Assembly (NCBI GenBank): GCA_035578155.1
Contig: JAPWDM010000005.1
Location: 39,208,108 to 39,272,107 of the forward strand
Length of the DNA stretch: 64,000 bases
Source of the DNA: Brachynemurus nebulosus
Taxonomy: Eukaryota > Arthropoda > Insecta > Neuroptera > Myrmeleontidae
Direction: 5' to 3'
Part shown: in pieces, positions 50,308-61,404 of the stretch
Position numbering within the stretch: position 1 is the first letter of the stretch
Layout of the letters: every line of letters starts with the position of its first letter
Program-made: the position numbers and the translations under genes
The notes under the pieces: model-generated
The model's input: the letters and a program-made list of their open reading frames with translations, nothing else
What the model was told of the DNA's origin: nothing
Databases searched by the model: none

Positions 50308-51715
50308 AATTCGATATCGATAATGGAAAGGCTGGGAAACTTTTAAAATTTGAAAAAATTCAATTTTTTCAAATTTTTTTTTTATCATTTTGTGTGTCTG
50401 CGTTTGTATGAACTTTTGAGTGCATATTTCGATAAAATAGACCAAAATAAACAATAGACCAAAACCAATGTTAACTTTGTACTATTGGTAACATGCAAGG
50501 ACATGTACGGGTGGTGTTTATTGTTATCATAATAAATGTACCTGACATTCAGCTACCCAAATAACATATTGGTTTAAACATCTGTTATACTTCGTAAATA
50601 TACCTTTTGTCCCGTTAGATGGGTCAAATCGAATACTGTGGGTCGAGGCAAGAGTAGGTGGTGAGGTTAGTTAAAGTTAGGTTAGTTTAGTTAGTTTTGA
50701 CAATATACTTCGACTTTTATATAAAAACTAGATGGTGAAATTAGTTAAGGTTAGGTTAGTTTAGGTAGTTTTGACAATATACTTCGCCTTTGATATAAAA
50801 ACTAGATGGTGAGATTAGTTAAGGTTAGGTTAGTTTCGGTAGTTTTGACAATATACTTCAACTTTGAGACACATGCTTGCAAAATAAAAAAAGAAATCTA
50901 AAAAAATTGAATTTCTTCAAGTTTAACAAGTTTCCCAGCATTTTCAGTAACGATATCGAGTTGTAGTATTTTTTTTAACTAATCCCCCATAGCAATGAAC
51001 ATTAAAAAATCATTAAAATCGAATCATTAGTTTTTCTTTTAGAGCCAAAAATAGGTGGAGCCGTGTTTCTGCATATACTTCGACTTTGTTATAAAAACTA
51101 GGTGGTGAGGTTAGTTAAAGTTAGGTTAGTTTAGGTAGTTTTGACAATACACTTCGACTTTGATATAAAAACTAGATGGTGAGATTAGTTAAGGTTAGGT
51201 TAGTTTAGGTAGCTTTGACAATATACTTCGACTTTGACACATGCTTATAAAATAAAAAAAGAAATCTAAAAAAATTGAATTTTTTCAAATTTAACAAGTT
51301 TCCCAGCATTTTCAGTAACGATATCGAGTTGTAGTATTTTTTTTAATTAATCTGCCATAGCAATGAACATTAAAAGAAAAAATCATTAAAATCGGATCAT
51401 TAGTTTTTCTTTTAGAGCTAAGAATAGGTGGAGCCGTGCTTCTACATATACTTCGACTTTATTATAAAAACTAGGTGGTGAGGTTAGTTAAAGTTAGGTA
51501 AGTTTAGTTAGTTTTGACAATATACTTCGACTTTGATATAAAAACTAGATGGTGAGATTAGTTAAGGTTAGGTTAGTTTAGGTAGTTTTGACAATATACT
51601 TCGACTTTGACATACATGCATACAAAATAAAAAAAGAAATCTTAAAAAATAGAATTTTTTTTAAATTTAACAACAGTTTCCCAGCATTTTCAATAACAAT
51701 ATCGAGTTGTAGTAT
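50308..51715. repeat. higher-order tandem array (~75-bp subunits in ~373-bp units)
   Basis: Subunits of about 75 bp contain GGTGAGATTAGTTAAGGTTA, GGTTAGTTTAGGTAG and TTTTGACAATATACTTCGAC. They are grouped in larger units beginning at about 50656 (three subunits), 51100 (two) and 51473 (two), each ending in a tail with AGTTTCCCAGCATTTTC and CGATATCGAGTTGTAG. The later units repeat at 373 bp; the first is about 444 bp because of the extra subunit. An inverted copy of the tail at 50308-50380 starts the array, so the whole resembles an element with terminal inverted repeats amplified internally. There is no coding content. Confidence 0.85.
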
Positions 51716-52425
51716 TTTTTAACTAATCCGCCATAGCAATGAACATTTAAAAAAATCATTAAAATCGGAATATAAGTTTTTCTTTTGGAGCCAAAAATTG
51801 GTGCATAATTACCAAATGCAATATTAAATATGAAAATTTTTTCATAACTACGTCATTGATTATAGTATACATTAATATACTTCCAAAGACCTATCGATGA
51901 ATAAAAGAATTCAGGGATTCCCACGTACCTGCTGGGCTGGAATACAAAAACCTATCGGCGCAACAAACGCTCAAAATTCTATATCTTAGTTTTACTCCGA
52001 TTTGTTTCAAATTTTGACACAACAATCTTAAAATGTTGTCCAATCATATGAAAGTATAAAAAAGAGAAAAAAAATTAAATTCATTACCATCCCCTTAAGG
52101 TTAAAGCAAATTTTTCCGGTGGAGTAGGCATGTCGATTCATTAAAAAAAAAATCGATTTCCGATTCGATTGGAATCGAGTGGGCTGGAATCGGTTCTCGA
52201 TTAAATCGATGATTAAAAGATCGATATTTAATTATTCGATTCGGTAGTCGATTATTTGGAAATATGCTTAATAAAAACAGAAAACATTATTGATAACGAA
52301 TTAGTAGAGGTAGAAGTAATTTTTATATCAATAAATTAAACTTATTCAAGAAATCAGGAAATGAAACTATAAGTTAATTATATGCGTTTATTAAATCAAA
52401 TTAATAAAAAAATTACATTTTAATT
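51716..52425. other. no gene; one truncated hAT-type end
   Basis: At about 52125-52260 a TAGGCATGTCGATTCATT start followed by many ATCGATT/AATCGA words resembles the left end of the 44125 hAT element. No right end or duplication was found, so this is a truncated copy. Confidence 0.55.
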
Positions 52426-52426
52426 A

Positions 52427-52687
52427 AATTCATAGGGGACCGTCGAGGAGCCAAACTGCATAATTCCTGAAAATTTCATTAAAAACAATCGAATAGTTCA
52501 GAAGTTATGCCACTTGGTGCAAAATTGGAGACACACAGACAGACGGACAGACAGACACCAAACCAAAATTGTTCAGGAAGCTCTAAAACGTAAAATGTGC
52601 GTAAAAAATTTGATTTTGTAGAGAAAAATTTTTTTATTTTCAAATCTGATCACAACACTACTTTAGCAGTCTCGAAAGCAATAAATT
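52427..52687. repeat. dispersed repeat (CGAAAGCAATAAA end), 5'-truncated copy
   Basis: Shares AAATTCATAGGGGACCGTCG, AGTTATGCCACTTGGTGCAA, a GACAGACGGACAGACAGACA tract and TAAAACGTAAAATGTGCGTA with the copy at 23740-24228. It lacks the GCTACCGTTACTCC left part. Confidence 0.8.
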
Positions 52688-52689
52688 TA

Positions 52690-53180
52690 TTTATTTTAAG
52701 AAAGATATCCCTTTATTTTGAGGAAATTTTTATTCAATAGAATTTTTACACTTAAATACGACACACTTCATATTTTTTTCAGTTTATATTTCACGAGTTG
52801 ATTAAAAACATGATATTTATTACGACGTGAACACCACGACGGACAGTAACAGACTAAATCAGTAGTGGTGTAAATTGCTACTTATTGAAACTTTTGGATT
52901 ACACTTTTTCATATGTAGGGTTGATCTGTCTCATCTGTGGTCATATACTTACGTAGTTTAAGACTCCGTTTCTTTCAATTATGAAAGATAATCAATATCT
53001 TTATTTTTTTTTTCACTAGCTCCGCTCATTCCTTTACCAACAAAATCATCAAAAATTGGACGCACGGTAACAAAAATATTTTTTTACGATTAATAAAAAA
53101 AAATGTATTAAAAAATATTATTTTATTTATTCAATCAATTACAAATATTATTTAAATAAATATATAAATTAATATTTTTA
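52690..53180. other. AT-rich flank of the CSN8 remnant
   Basis: 3' flank of the CSN8-like remnant. Very AT-rich, with ATTAAAAA-type sequence and no defined polyadenylation site that I would stand behind. Confidence 0.5.
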
Positions 53181-53936
53181 TTAATTTTCTAAAAACAAAA
53201 CAAATTCCGTAAGTTTATAAAGTTGGTCCTCGCTCGAGGTTTCACCCGTAGGAATAATTACCGGCCGACACGGAAGAATCATATTAAATTCCGGCTCCAC
53301 TTTCCATCCATGTTCTGCGGCCACTTTTGCCACTTCCGCGGCATTTAAACCCGTCATCACCGACACAGGCTCAACCGAAAGCGAGGAATAAGCTTGAGCA
53401 ATTAAATTTATTGCACGCGATTTTACATTTACTGAAAAAAATGATCGATTGAGGTTATAAAATATCCAAATGTACCGCAAAAAAAATTATTTTACATACC
53501 AGTTAATACTTTCCTAATTTCACTGAGAGATTCTGATCAAGTTGCCGCACAAAGTGCCGTGTACGTCGCGGAATAATCTCTTTTCCACATATGTTGCCCC
53601 ACCGTTCATATTTGTAACAATTCCGGATGGGATGATTTGACTGCTACCGGAATTCGTTTCCAAAGGTATTTGACATTACATCTACAAAATTAAATTTATT
53701 CGGTCAAAAAATTTAAACATTTTTAGTAATTACTAAAAAAAAAATACTTACAAATCATGCTGATATAAGTACGCAGCTAATAATTAAGCATATATTTGCG
53801 CTGATGGGTGTTATTTTGTGCCTGAAATATAACCAAATTTTAATTTTATACTTTGAGAATTTACGAAATATCATACCCATGCTTCCAATTCTTGTTTTTC
53901 TAAATCGTCGACTAATTTTTCAATATTTAATGTCAT
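53181..53936 (-). pseudogene. CSN8: COP9 signalosome subunit 8 (CSN8), degenerate copy
   Basis: CSN8 is a small PCI-domain subunit of the COP9 signalosome, which removes NEDD8 from cullins. Four exons are visible on the minus strand: 53877-53936 (ATG start, LVDDLEKQELEAW), 53752-53821, 53500-53681 (KYLWKRIPVAVKSSHPELL) and 53181-53431 (ending LYKLTEFVLFLEN). Introns are about 55, 70 and 68 bp with GT and AG borders; the last two junctions keep frame. Total length, about 187 codons, fits the family (roughly 180-210). In-frame stops lie at 53784-53786 (TAA where animals have Gln before LLA), 53606-53608 and 53537-53539 (TGA at two conserved Trp positions). Exon 1 to exon 2 phase does not match, implying at least one indel. 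Retained introns argue against a reverse-transcribed copy. The last exon is fully open, so decay may be recent. Confidence 0.85.
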
Positions 53937-55274
53937 TTCTGATTACTTTTGTACAATTTTGTATTTTATAAAGAGACAGCAATAAGCTGTCAAATAATTT
54001 TCGTATTTTCGTGGACGGTGTTGCCATCTATTCGTCACTTAAAATACTACATATGAAATTTAAAATAAGTTACATATCAAGAATTTAAGAATATTAAATT
54101 CATCGTAAATACTTTATAAAATATTGATACAATTATTAATATAATAATAATATTTTGTTTTGAAAATTTATTTTCTTTTGTAAACTAGACGTTAGCAAAA
54201 TTATACATACAACGATACATATGTATAATATAGTAATATTTATATTTCTAACATTGCACAGACTACATGTTAATGACAAACAAGTAAGAGATTATATATA
54301 CAATTGATAAAGTTAATATACAACAAGCAAGAGCACAATATAATTGTTTGTCAAAAAAAAAAAAAAAAAATTAGCTTTCTTTTATGAAAACGCAAAATTG
54401 CTGTAGTCATTTTTTCTTTATGTATTCTTCACATATAATGGTGAAAGTGTTAATTTATGATTTTTGGCTGGTTTTTTGGCTGGTTTTTATTTTTTAAGTA
54501 CAGTGAATATACACCCCTCTAGTATATGCATGTGCAACTCATTAATTATTTTTTTATATTTTATTATTATTATTACCGATTCCCCCTCTCTCAAATTTTT
54601 ATGATAGACCAAAGTTATAAGGCTTCTTCGAAGGCCTAAAAATACATATAGTAGATATATTAGAAAATGTTCCGAAAAATTTAAAAAAAAGAAATTACTT
54701 TGGAACATAAAAAAAATTTACAAGTTCAACATTACCATGTTTTAAATGACAGTAGCTTGAAGTCAGGAACAAACATATCTGCATTGATGCTGCCACACAA
54801 CACAAATACGTTTGATTTGGTGGGATTTGTATTTGGCGTGTATTTGGCGGTCTCCTTCATACCACTTCTCCCGTATAGAACGTCATTTCCTCTAAACGGG
54901 TAAAATCGATCATTTTTCGCTCACGATAACTAGACATTATTCGGTATCTAGTTAGAGTTCAAGTCTTTATCTTAACTTGTACACAGTACTAATTAATATT
55001 TTGCGGCTTTGACTACCAAATCCGTATAGATCTGCCATATCTCTCATCACGTTGTTGGAGGATCTGAAACTGAAGAATTATTCCTAATAAAAAAATTTAA
55101 ACTTTTAAGCGTTTAAGCGTTTAACGTGACAAAAATACGTATTAATTTAAAGTAGATATCGCAATAGTTTTAACATAAGCTGGTTGTTTTAAAAGTTTAT
55201 TAAACAAATTGTGGTTTAATAACATTTAGGTATTTATTTATTTTTTAGCATACACGTGATACATTCTATGATAG
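53937..55274. other. 5' flank of the CSN8 remnant; no further gene
   Basis: GGACGGTGTTGCCATCTATT at about 54010-54031 lies about 80 bp upstream of the CSN8 ATG and could be part of its old promoter, but this is only a guess. GTGAAAGTGTTAATTTATGA at about 54440 is shared with the flank of the hairpin at 26503. Poly-A at about 54353-54370. Two short frames near 54487-54903 have no recognisable domain. Confidence 0.45.
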
Positions 55275-55278
55275 TTAA

Positions 55279-56200
55279 CCCTAGAATCATACGTTGGTCT
55301 ACGAGAAACGTTAATCATACATCGACCTCGTTTTGACGAATGGACTTATTACGGAGAGTTTTAGAGTTTATTTGCAAAAAACATTTTTTTTACATAACAA
55401 TACTACAAAAGCGAACAAAATATTTAAAAAAAATTGGATTTGGAAAAATTTCTTAATGTAAATATTTATTAATTTTTTTAATCTTTTTATCAAAGCATAT
55501 TTTCATTATAAAAATTAAAAAAATAGGTAAATACATCAATTGTATCATAAAACATGTGTTTCAAATAATTAATTTATGAACTATTATGAGTCAGTGGACA
55601 TGTGTGACTTTACAGAATGTGAAATTTCTTAGTCATAAATATTCCTATAGATATGTAGTTATTTCCCCATTAGGCACATTTGTAAATTTTCTAAAATTTG
55701 TTAGTAATTTTTCGAATAAGATCTCAAAAAATAATAAAAATTAAAATATTTTCCACAAAATAAATTGTTAATCTTTTATTAAGTCACCTGAAACGCATTC
55801 TTTAGTTTTCGATTCAATATATTAAAACTTCAGTATTATGTCGTCTCTATAAGTCAAACAGCTGTAATCATCTTTCACATTATCATAATCATTGAATAAA
55901 TTAATTATAACATATGTATATGTTTAATAAATTTTAGAAAAATTAGGAAAACTTTTATATGTGAAGTACAAAATCTTTAAAAAAAACATCGCGTAATCAT
56001 ACATGGACGTCCTTTTGACGGACACTATTTCAATACAAACAAAACGACACTGACTATAAACAAAATAAATACGTCTTATGTGTTATAACAACAAATCAAT
56101 TAGATAACAGAAATCTCACAGCAAGCAGATACCGACAAGTAGTATTGGAGCAGGTAGAGAAGTTCGTTCGTCGTTTTGACGTATACATATGATTCTAGGG
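55279..56200 (-). mobile_element. piggyBac-like MITE, CCCTAGAATCATACG ends, copy 2 (inverted)
   Basis: 922 bp, TTAA at 55275-55278 and 56201-56204, inverted relative to the copy at 11654-12581. The sequences are collinear with scattered substitutions and small indels (for example GTATACATATGATTCTAGGG at the end). The shared middle includes CATATCTATAGG-type and AGTCAGTGGACATG segments. It encodes nothing. Confidence 0.88.
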
Positions 56201-56204
56201 TTAA

Positions 56205-57494
56205 AAGCAACAATGTCCTTCTGTATTTAGGAATCTGGTAAATAAATAAATATGTAACGTAAATAATTAAATAGATACCAACCATTTTGAAATCAAAATA
56301 TTAAATTAATTTTGTTTTATCTTCATGATTTTTTGAAATGTATATAAACACATACATATGTCGGTACTTATCTGGTAATAAAATATTCTAACCATTTCTA
56401 TCTCTAATTCAGGTACATTTACACGTGCACGTGGAGGAGACCAGAAAACAAAAAAAAAATTATAGATTCAACAAAAATGTTCTTTGTTTTTACCTTATTT
56501 ATTTTTTGTTAACAAGATCATGAAGTGAAAAAGATATTCTTTGCTCTTACGAAAAATGCCCTCATATAAACGTTAATTAGATAATTATTGAACGTGCTCA
56601 TAAAAATGAATTATTTATTGTTTCGAGCATTAAAAAAATATATACATAAAAAATAAAAATGAAAAAATGACGCACATTAGGCGTGTGGAATGAGAAAGAC
56701 AGTTTTAATTTTAATTAAAAAAATATTTTTTATTTTGTTTACATGAACATTAAACAGACTAAGTAAATAAATTAGTGATTGAATGACTTCTCATCTTAAC
56801 AACACAACATGGCAAGTTCGGTAGATTTAAATTTTATTCAGTTTTACTACCAGTCAAGTTTGCTGCTGCCAGCTTTCAAAGGAGGCAAAAGTTGTTAATA
56901 AAAGTTGTTAGCAAACGAACGGTAGGTATAGAGCATAAAGAAACTTAGACAACGATAAAGTGAAAATCTGCTAAGTTAAGAGAGAAACAAGAATAGGAAA
57001 TTTGAAACAGTGAACGAGACACAGAGAGAGGGAGGATGCGAGGATAATGATTTTTACTGAATTCAATTAAAAATTATTATAAAAGTTCATAAAAAGTTTA
57101 TCATTTTACAGGGATAAATGTGCTAATTTATTTGGCTTTTCATTTTTCGTTCCTTTTTCATTTGGTCTTTTGTATTATATTTGTTAATAAATTTTTGTTC
57201 GAACTATAGTCAGAGACAAAATAAAATAAGCATTTCGAATTAAAATAAAAATTTTTACAATAAGATCAAATGAAGAAAGATGGAAAATTTAATTTTGTCG
57301 CGGATATTGTACCAATATGCGTACGTACGCAACTTTGCATGACTGTAGTTTTAAGTGGAACAAGACTACGTTATGGAGGAACATAATTTATTATTGTCAA
57401 AGCTTTTAATAATAAAAACTTTTAAGCTCTTACAACAAAACGTTTTATTCACAATTAACCCTTTAATTTTATTCCTGTTTCTCAATTATCTTCT

Positions 57495-57554
<60 letters not shown>

Positions 57555-57907
57555 GAATACGCTGTCAATGAGGTGTCGCACAGAGCTTCCTCGTACTCGT
57601 AATAGATTTTTGTACAATTTTTAAAATGATTTTTTATTAAAATTTAAAATTTTTTATGTTCTCAAAAAATAAAGTGTGGATCAACATTAAATAGTTCCAA
57701 ATATGATAATATTTTCAAAACATTCCGCGAAAAACTATTAAAAGAAAGGTTAGCTAAAGAATAAAATATTTCTAAGTAGGATTTTGTTCATAAAAGTATT
57801 CGACCAAAATATACCCTGAAATTATATTTTCGTGGTACAGTTCATAAAAATTTGTTGTAATTCAAAATATTTAAAGGCTAAATTATCAAATAAAAGGTAA
57901 CAAAATA
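56205..57907. other. no gene; CA microsatellite
   Basis: AT-rich. About 56800-57050 is slightly less AT-rich without recognisable coding content. A (CA)n tract lies at 57499-57553, and the 89-codon frame across it is not a gene. Confidence 0.55.
57499..57553. repeat. (AC)n microsatellite
   Basis: About 27 uninterrupted AC units. Confidence 0.98.
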
Positions 57908-58470
57908 TATTTTACAGTAGATAGTAAGATATCGATATTTAATGGGATTCTACTGTAGTGTCGTGGCTATTATTACTCCGATCAGTGCCCGCTCTAGCAT
58001 TTACGCCGCCCCGGGCAGAAAGGAATAATTCCGCCCCGGTGTAAAACTGGCGACCTTTCCTTTTTTTGCACGTCAGGTGTACAAATGCCGCTCTCTGTTT
58101 ACAATAATGCCGCCCTTAAAATTTGCTGCCCCGGGCAAATGCTCGGGCTGCCCCCCCCCTGGACCGGGCCCTACTCCCATTATAATGAAATTGAGAAGGA
58201 CCAACTTGGAACCAAACTCCGTAATTTCTGAAAATTTCATTAAAGACAATCAAATAGTTTAGAAATAATGCCACTTGATGTGATCTGGCGTCACGGAGAG
58301 ACCGACATAAAAAATTGTTCAGGAAATTTTGTTTTACAATTTTACGATTTTGAAAAATTATTCTAAAACGTAAAATGTACTTAAAAATTTTTATTTTCAA
58401 GAAAACAAGTATTTATAATTCAAAACTAATCAGAATGCGTGCGATACTTTAGTAGTCCCGGAAGCAAAAT
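57908..58470. repeat. dispersed repeat, copy interrupted by a MITE
   Basis: Left part to 57982 (ATATTTAATGGGATTCTACT, ending TTACTCCGAT) and right part from 58173 (AATTTCTGAAAATTTCATTA, TTTAGTAGTCCCGGAAGCAA) match the family at 23740-24228. A hAT-type MITE fills the gap between them. Confidence 0.75.
57983..58172. mobile_element. 190-bp GC-rich hAT-type MITE
   Basis: It starts CAGTGCCCGCTCTAGC and ends GGACCGGGCCCT. Flanks ACTCCGAT (57975-57982) and ACTCCCAT (58173-58180) differ at one base. Several GCCGCCC/CCCCGGGC words make it by far the most GC-rich segment in the window. The uninterrupted family member at 23740 shows the empty site as one ACTCCGAT, confirming the insertion. Confidence 0.82.
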
Positions 58471-58472
58471 TG

Positions 58473-59235
58473 TTAGTGCAAAATAAATTACTATGAAGAA
58501 ATTTGAAACATACAAAATGTTGCATATTTTGCATAACAATAAGTTTTTGGGCTCGGACTACAATGTTACGCACTTAAACCATATTCCCAGCTCTTAAAAA
58601 TAGAAAAACGTAAAAAAGAATGCAATCCTTAACTGATATTATAACAAGAACGAAAGCTCCATACCCCAGAAAGATAAATAAATGTTTTGTTGTAAGTCAC
58701 AGGGGAACGTATGTTAGCAGTTAATTATGTGACCAAATGAAAATTTACGACTGTCGAAAATGTCGGATAGTTAAATTTTTATTGTTTATTCGACAGGCTA
58801 GTTACGAGTCTAGACATTAAATAGCTTTTTATTTGTAACATTATATATTGTGAAATCCTATACTATGTTTTGGAAGGAAACGGAACAATATCACTTCGGG
58901 TGATATATATTTTGACATGATTTACAGATGTCATTAATGATCATTAAGGTTTCTCGGTTTGTCTCTTATACGTAATAAAAAATAGCTTTAATGTGATTTA
59001 AATAGGAATTATATAACAGAATATTTTATTAATTATTATAACTGGGAGTCCATCCTGGCTTCAATCAGGTGTCTATTTTATCCTCAATTTGGTGTTTTAT
59101 ATAATTTCCTACATACATGTTTTCTATTTTACAACTGTTATTATACATATTTTATAGCTGTAGGTACACGTCGGTTTCATCTGCGTAAGAATATCTGAAT
59201 TATAGGTCCAGTTACTTTTAAACCAGATATTCCAA
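58473..59235. other. no gene seen
   Basis: AT-rich sequence with no supported feature. Confidence 0.6.
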
Positions 59236-60305
59236 TTATGCTGACATTGCTACTCAATGGTTTATCATCACTCTGACCTTGCTACCCAGTGGCTCATAAT
59301 AACTATAACTATGACAATGAACTACTCAGTGGTTCACATTATAGGGATGGAGGTTTTTCAAAAATAACTGGTTCTCGGTTTTTTTTCTAGGAAAAACAAC
59401 ACTTTTAGGCGAAAATTTTTATAATTATATTTATTTTTAAAAGAATTTAATACCGTAAATACAACCAAAAATTAAAAATTAAGCAATTTAACGAGAAGAA
59501 TAACTATCAATTAACAAAAATGCGTAAGCAGAGTATTGCTTTTAGGTAACAAAGAGCTGTAGGAAGCACAAATTTATTCAAAAAAAGGTATAGAACTCAT
59601 AGTCAATGTAATATGGGAAGACAAATTAACAAATAATTCATATATTATTATGTAATTACTAAATATGTATTCGATAGCGATGAACGAAAATTTTATTCAA
59701 TTTCCTAAATTTCTCATAATCTAGAAATTTTCAAAAATTCTAGTAAATTACTAATTAATAAGCCATTTTAAAAGTTTAATGAAATTTTGATAACAATATC
59801 TGGTAAATTTGTTTGTTGTTTTCCTCTTTGTTTTATTTACTTGAATCTTGGTATTGGTCTGTCAGCTTGGACTGAGACAATCAATTTTATTATTGAGTAT
59901 TGAAACAAATAAAAAATAAATGTTGAAAATAAAATATGATTTCAATATTTTCGATACCATAATAACCATAATTTACTAAATGTATTAGAATTTAATTTAG
60001 AGAAGTTAGAGTAAGAAATTAATTAATTAATTTTTTTTAATAAAAGCAAATCACCCACTGAATAATGACTTATATTTTTATTATTTTTTTAAATTTTTAA
60101 ATAATTTTTCCGGTTTTTTTCCGGTTATTGACTAAAAAAACATCGGTAATAATGAAGTTAAAAAAGTAACCGAAATAAATCAGTTAACCGAAACAGAAAA
60201 ACCAGTTTTCGGTTTTAACCAGTCGGTTCTTCGCATCCCTAGTTCACAATCACGATGACCTTACTACCGAGTGGCTTATAATCACTATGATCTTACTACC
60301 CACGT
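59236..60305. repeat. ~32-bp minisatellite split by a hAT insertion
   Basis: Units like TACTACCCAGTGGCTTATAA followed by TCACTATGACCT occur about three times left of the hAT element (59248-59340) and about twice right of it (60242-60305). Unit length is 32 bp in the clearest copies and a little longer in others. Confidence 0.7.
59343..60241. mobile_element. hAT-type element with CGGTTTT word arrays
   Basis: It starts TAGGGATGGAGG and ends CTTCGCATCCCTA. The duplicated 8-mer is GTTCACAT (59333-59340) and GTTCACAA (60242-60249), with an extra TA before the left end. Subterminal regions repeat GGTTTTCGGTTTT and CCGGTTTTTTCCGGTT. There are about 900 bp with no open frame of note. Confidence 0.8.
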
Positions 60306-60616
60306 TCCATCGCAGTTTATTTTAAGCTTTTTTGGGGGTCTCTAATGCCGTGGCGAACAATTTTGACGTCAAGCTAACTTCACCCATGATTCAATAGTAT
60401 CTGAGAAGAAATTTCTCCAGAATCCTGGATAATTCAGCATAATATCGCCTACGTCACCTTGGAGTTGTTTAACTTTCCTAACAGTAAAAAAAATTTAAAA
60501 ATCGTTTGGGTAGTGAATTTTGGAAGTTTTTGGGTCTCCAAGAGACTGACGAACCTCATGCAACGTAACCAATGACAATTTGGAATAGTTTAGCTTTGTA
60601 ACAGTTGGTAAAAAAA
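60306..60616. other. flank of the foldback; no gene
   Basis: No gene. Sequence such as GGGTCTCCAAGAGACTGACG (about 60533) contains a short inverted repeat and may belong to the neighbouring foldback family. Confidence 0.4.
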
Positions 60617-61402
60617 AAGAGTGACCGCAAAAACAAGCCATTTTTCGCTTATTTGACAGCCTTTGAAATCTAACTTCAAATGTATGCTAAATGATAGTTA
60701 ATTATGAGACTTTAATCTCCTGAAAATTTCAGACTGAGGCTGCATTCGGTTCTCGAGATATCGAGGGCCAAAGTGGTCTATTTCGCATGGGTTCACAGTT
60801 AATTACATTCAGGAGATAACACAGATCAACATTTGATATACTGAGTATCTCTAGATCTCACTAGGGTAGCCTAGGGTTTTTGGGGTCGCTGATTCTGAAT
60901 CCGGGGCCGGTTGACTTCTATCACGTCAGGTTCAAGGTCATTTGAAGGTCAATGGGCGAATAAATGCTTTAAAAATCTGATAAACCTTGAAATAACCTCC
61001 GGATGACCTTGTCGGGTAAAGCAACCTCTACCTGAATTTTAACAGAATTTTTAAAGCATTTGTTCGCGTTTTGACCTTCAAATGACCTTGAACCTGACAT
61101 GATAGAGGTCAACTGACTCCGAATTCGAAATTAGCGACTCCAAAAATCCTAGGCTACCCTAGTAAGATCTAGAGATACTCCGTATACCAAATGTTGACCT
61201 GTGTTATCTTCTAAATTTACCTAATGAATTGTGAGCCCTTGCAAAATTGACAATTTTGACCCTCGATATCTCGAGAACCGAAAGCAGTCTCAATCTGAAA
61301 TTTTCAGAAGATTAGAGTCTCATCATAAACTATCATTTAGCGTACATTTGAAGTCAGATGTCAAGGGCTGCCAAATAGGCGAAACTTGCGGTCACTCTTT
61401 GG
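60617..61402. mobile_element. large foldback (arms ~385 bp) with AGGTCA half-sites
   Basis: The left arm from about 60617 and right arm ending at about 61402 are inverted copies of roughly 385 bp, diverged by perhaps 15 percent, meeting near 61010. Outermost shared words are GAGTGACCGCAA; inner ones include TCGGTTCTCGAGATATCGAG, GATAACACAG, ACTAGGGTAGCCTAGG and CAGGTTCAAGGTCATTTGAA. Each arm contains TCAAGGTCA, the extended nuclear receptor half-site, plus a second AGGTCA eight bases on. No protein is encoded and no target duplication was identified. A foldback transposon or an inverted duplication are both possible. Confidence 0.8.
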
Positions 61403-61404
61403 CT

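Noticed and set aside
50656..51600. Interstitial telomere array
   Set aside because: TTAGG-like words are present but embedded in 75-bp subunits and not in perfect (TTAGG)n tandem.
53500..53681. Recoding of TGA as Trp or selenocysteine in CSN8
   Set aside because: Insects do not read nuclear TGA as Trp, other Trp codons in the same exon are TGG, a TAA stop and a phase break also occur, and CSN8 is not a selenoprotein. Loss of function explains all of it.
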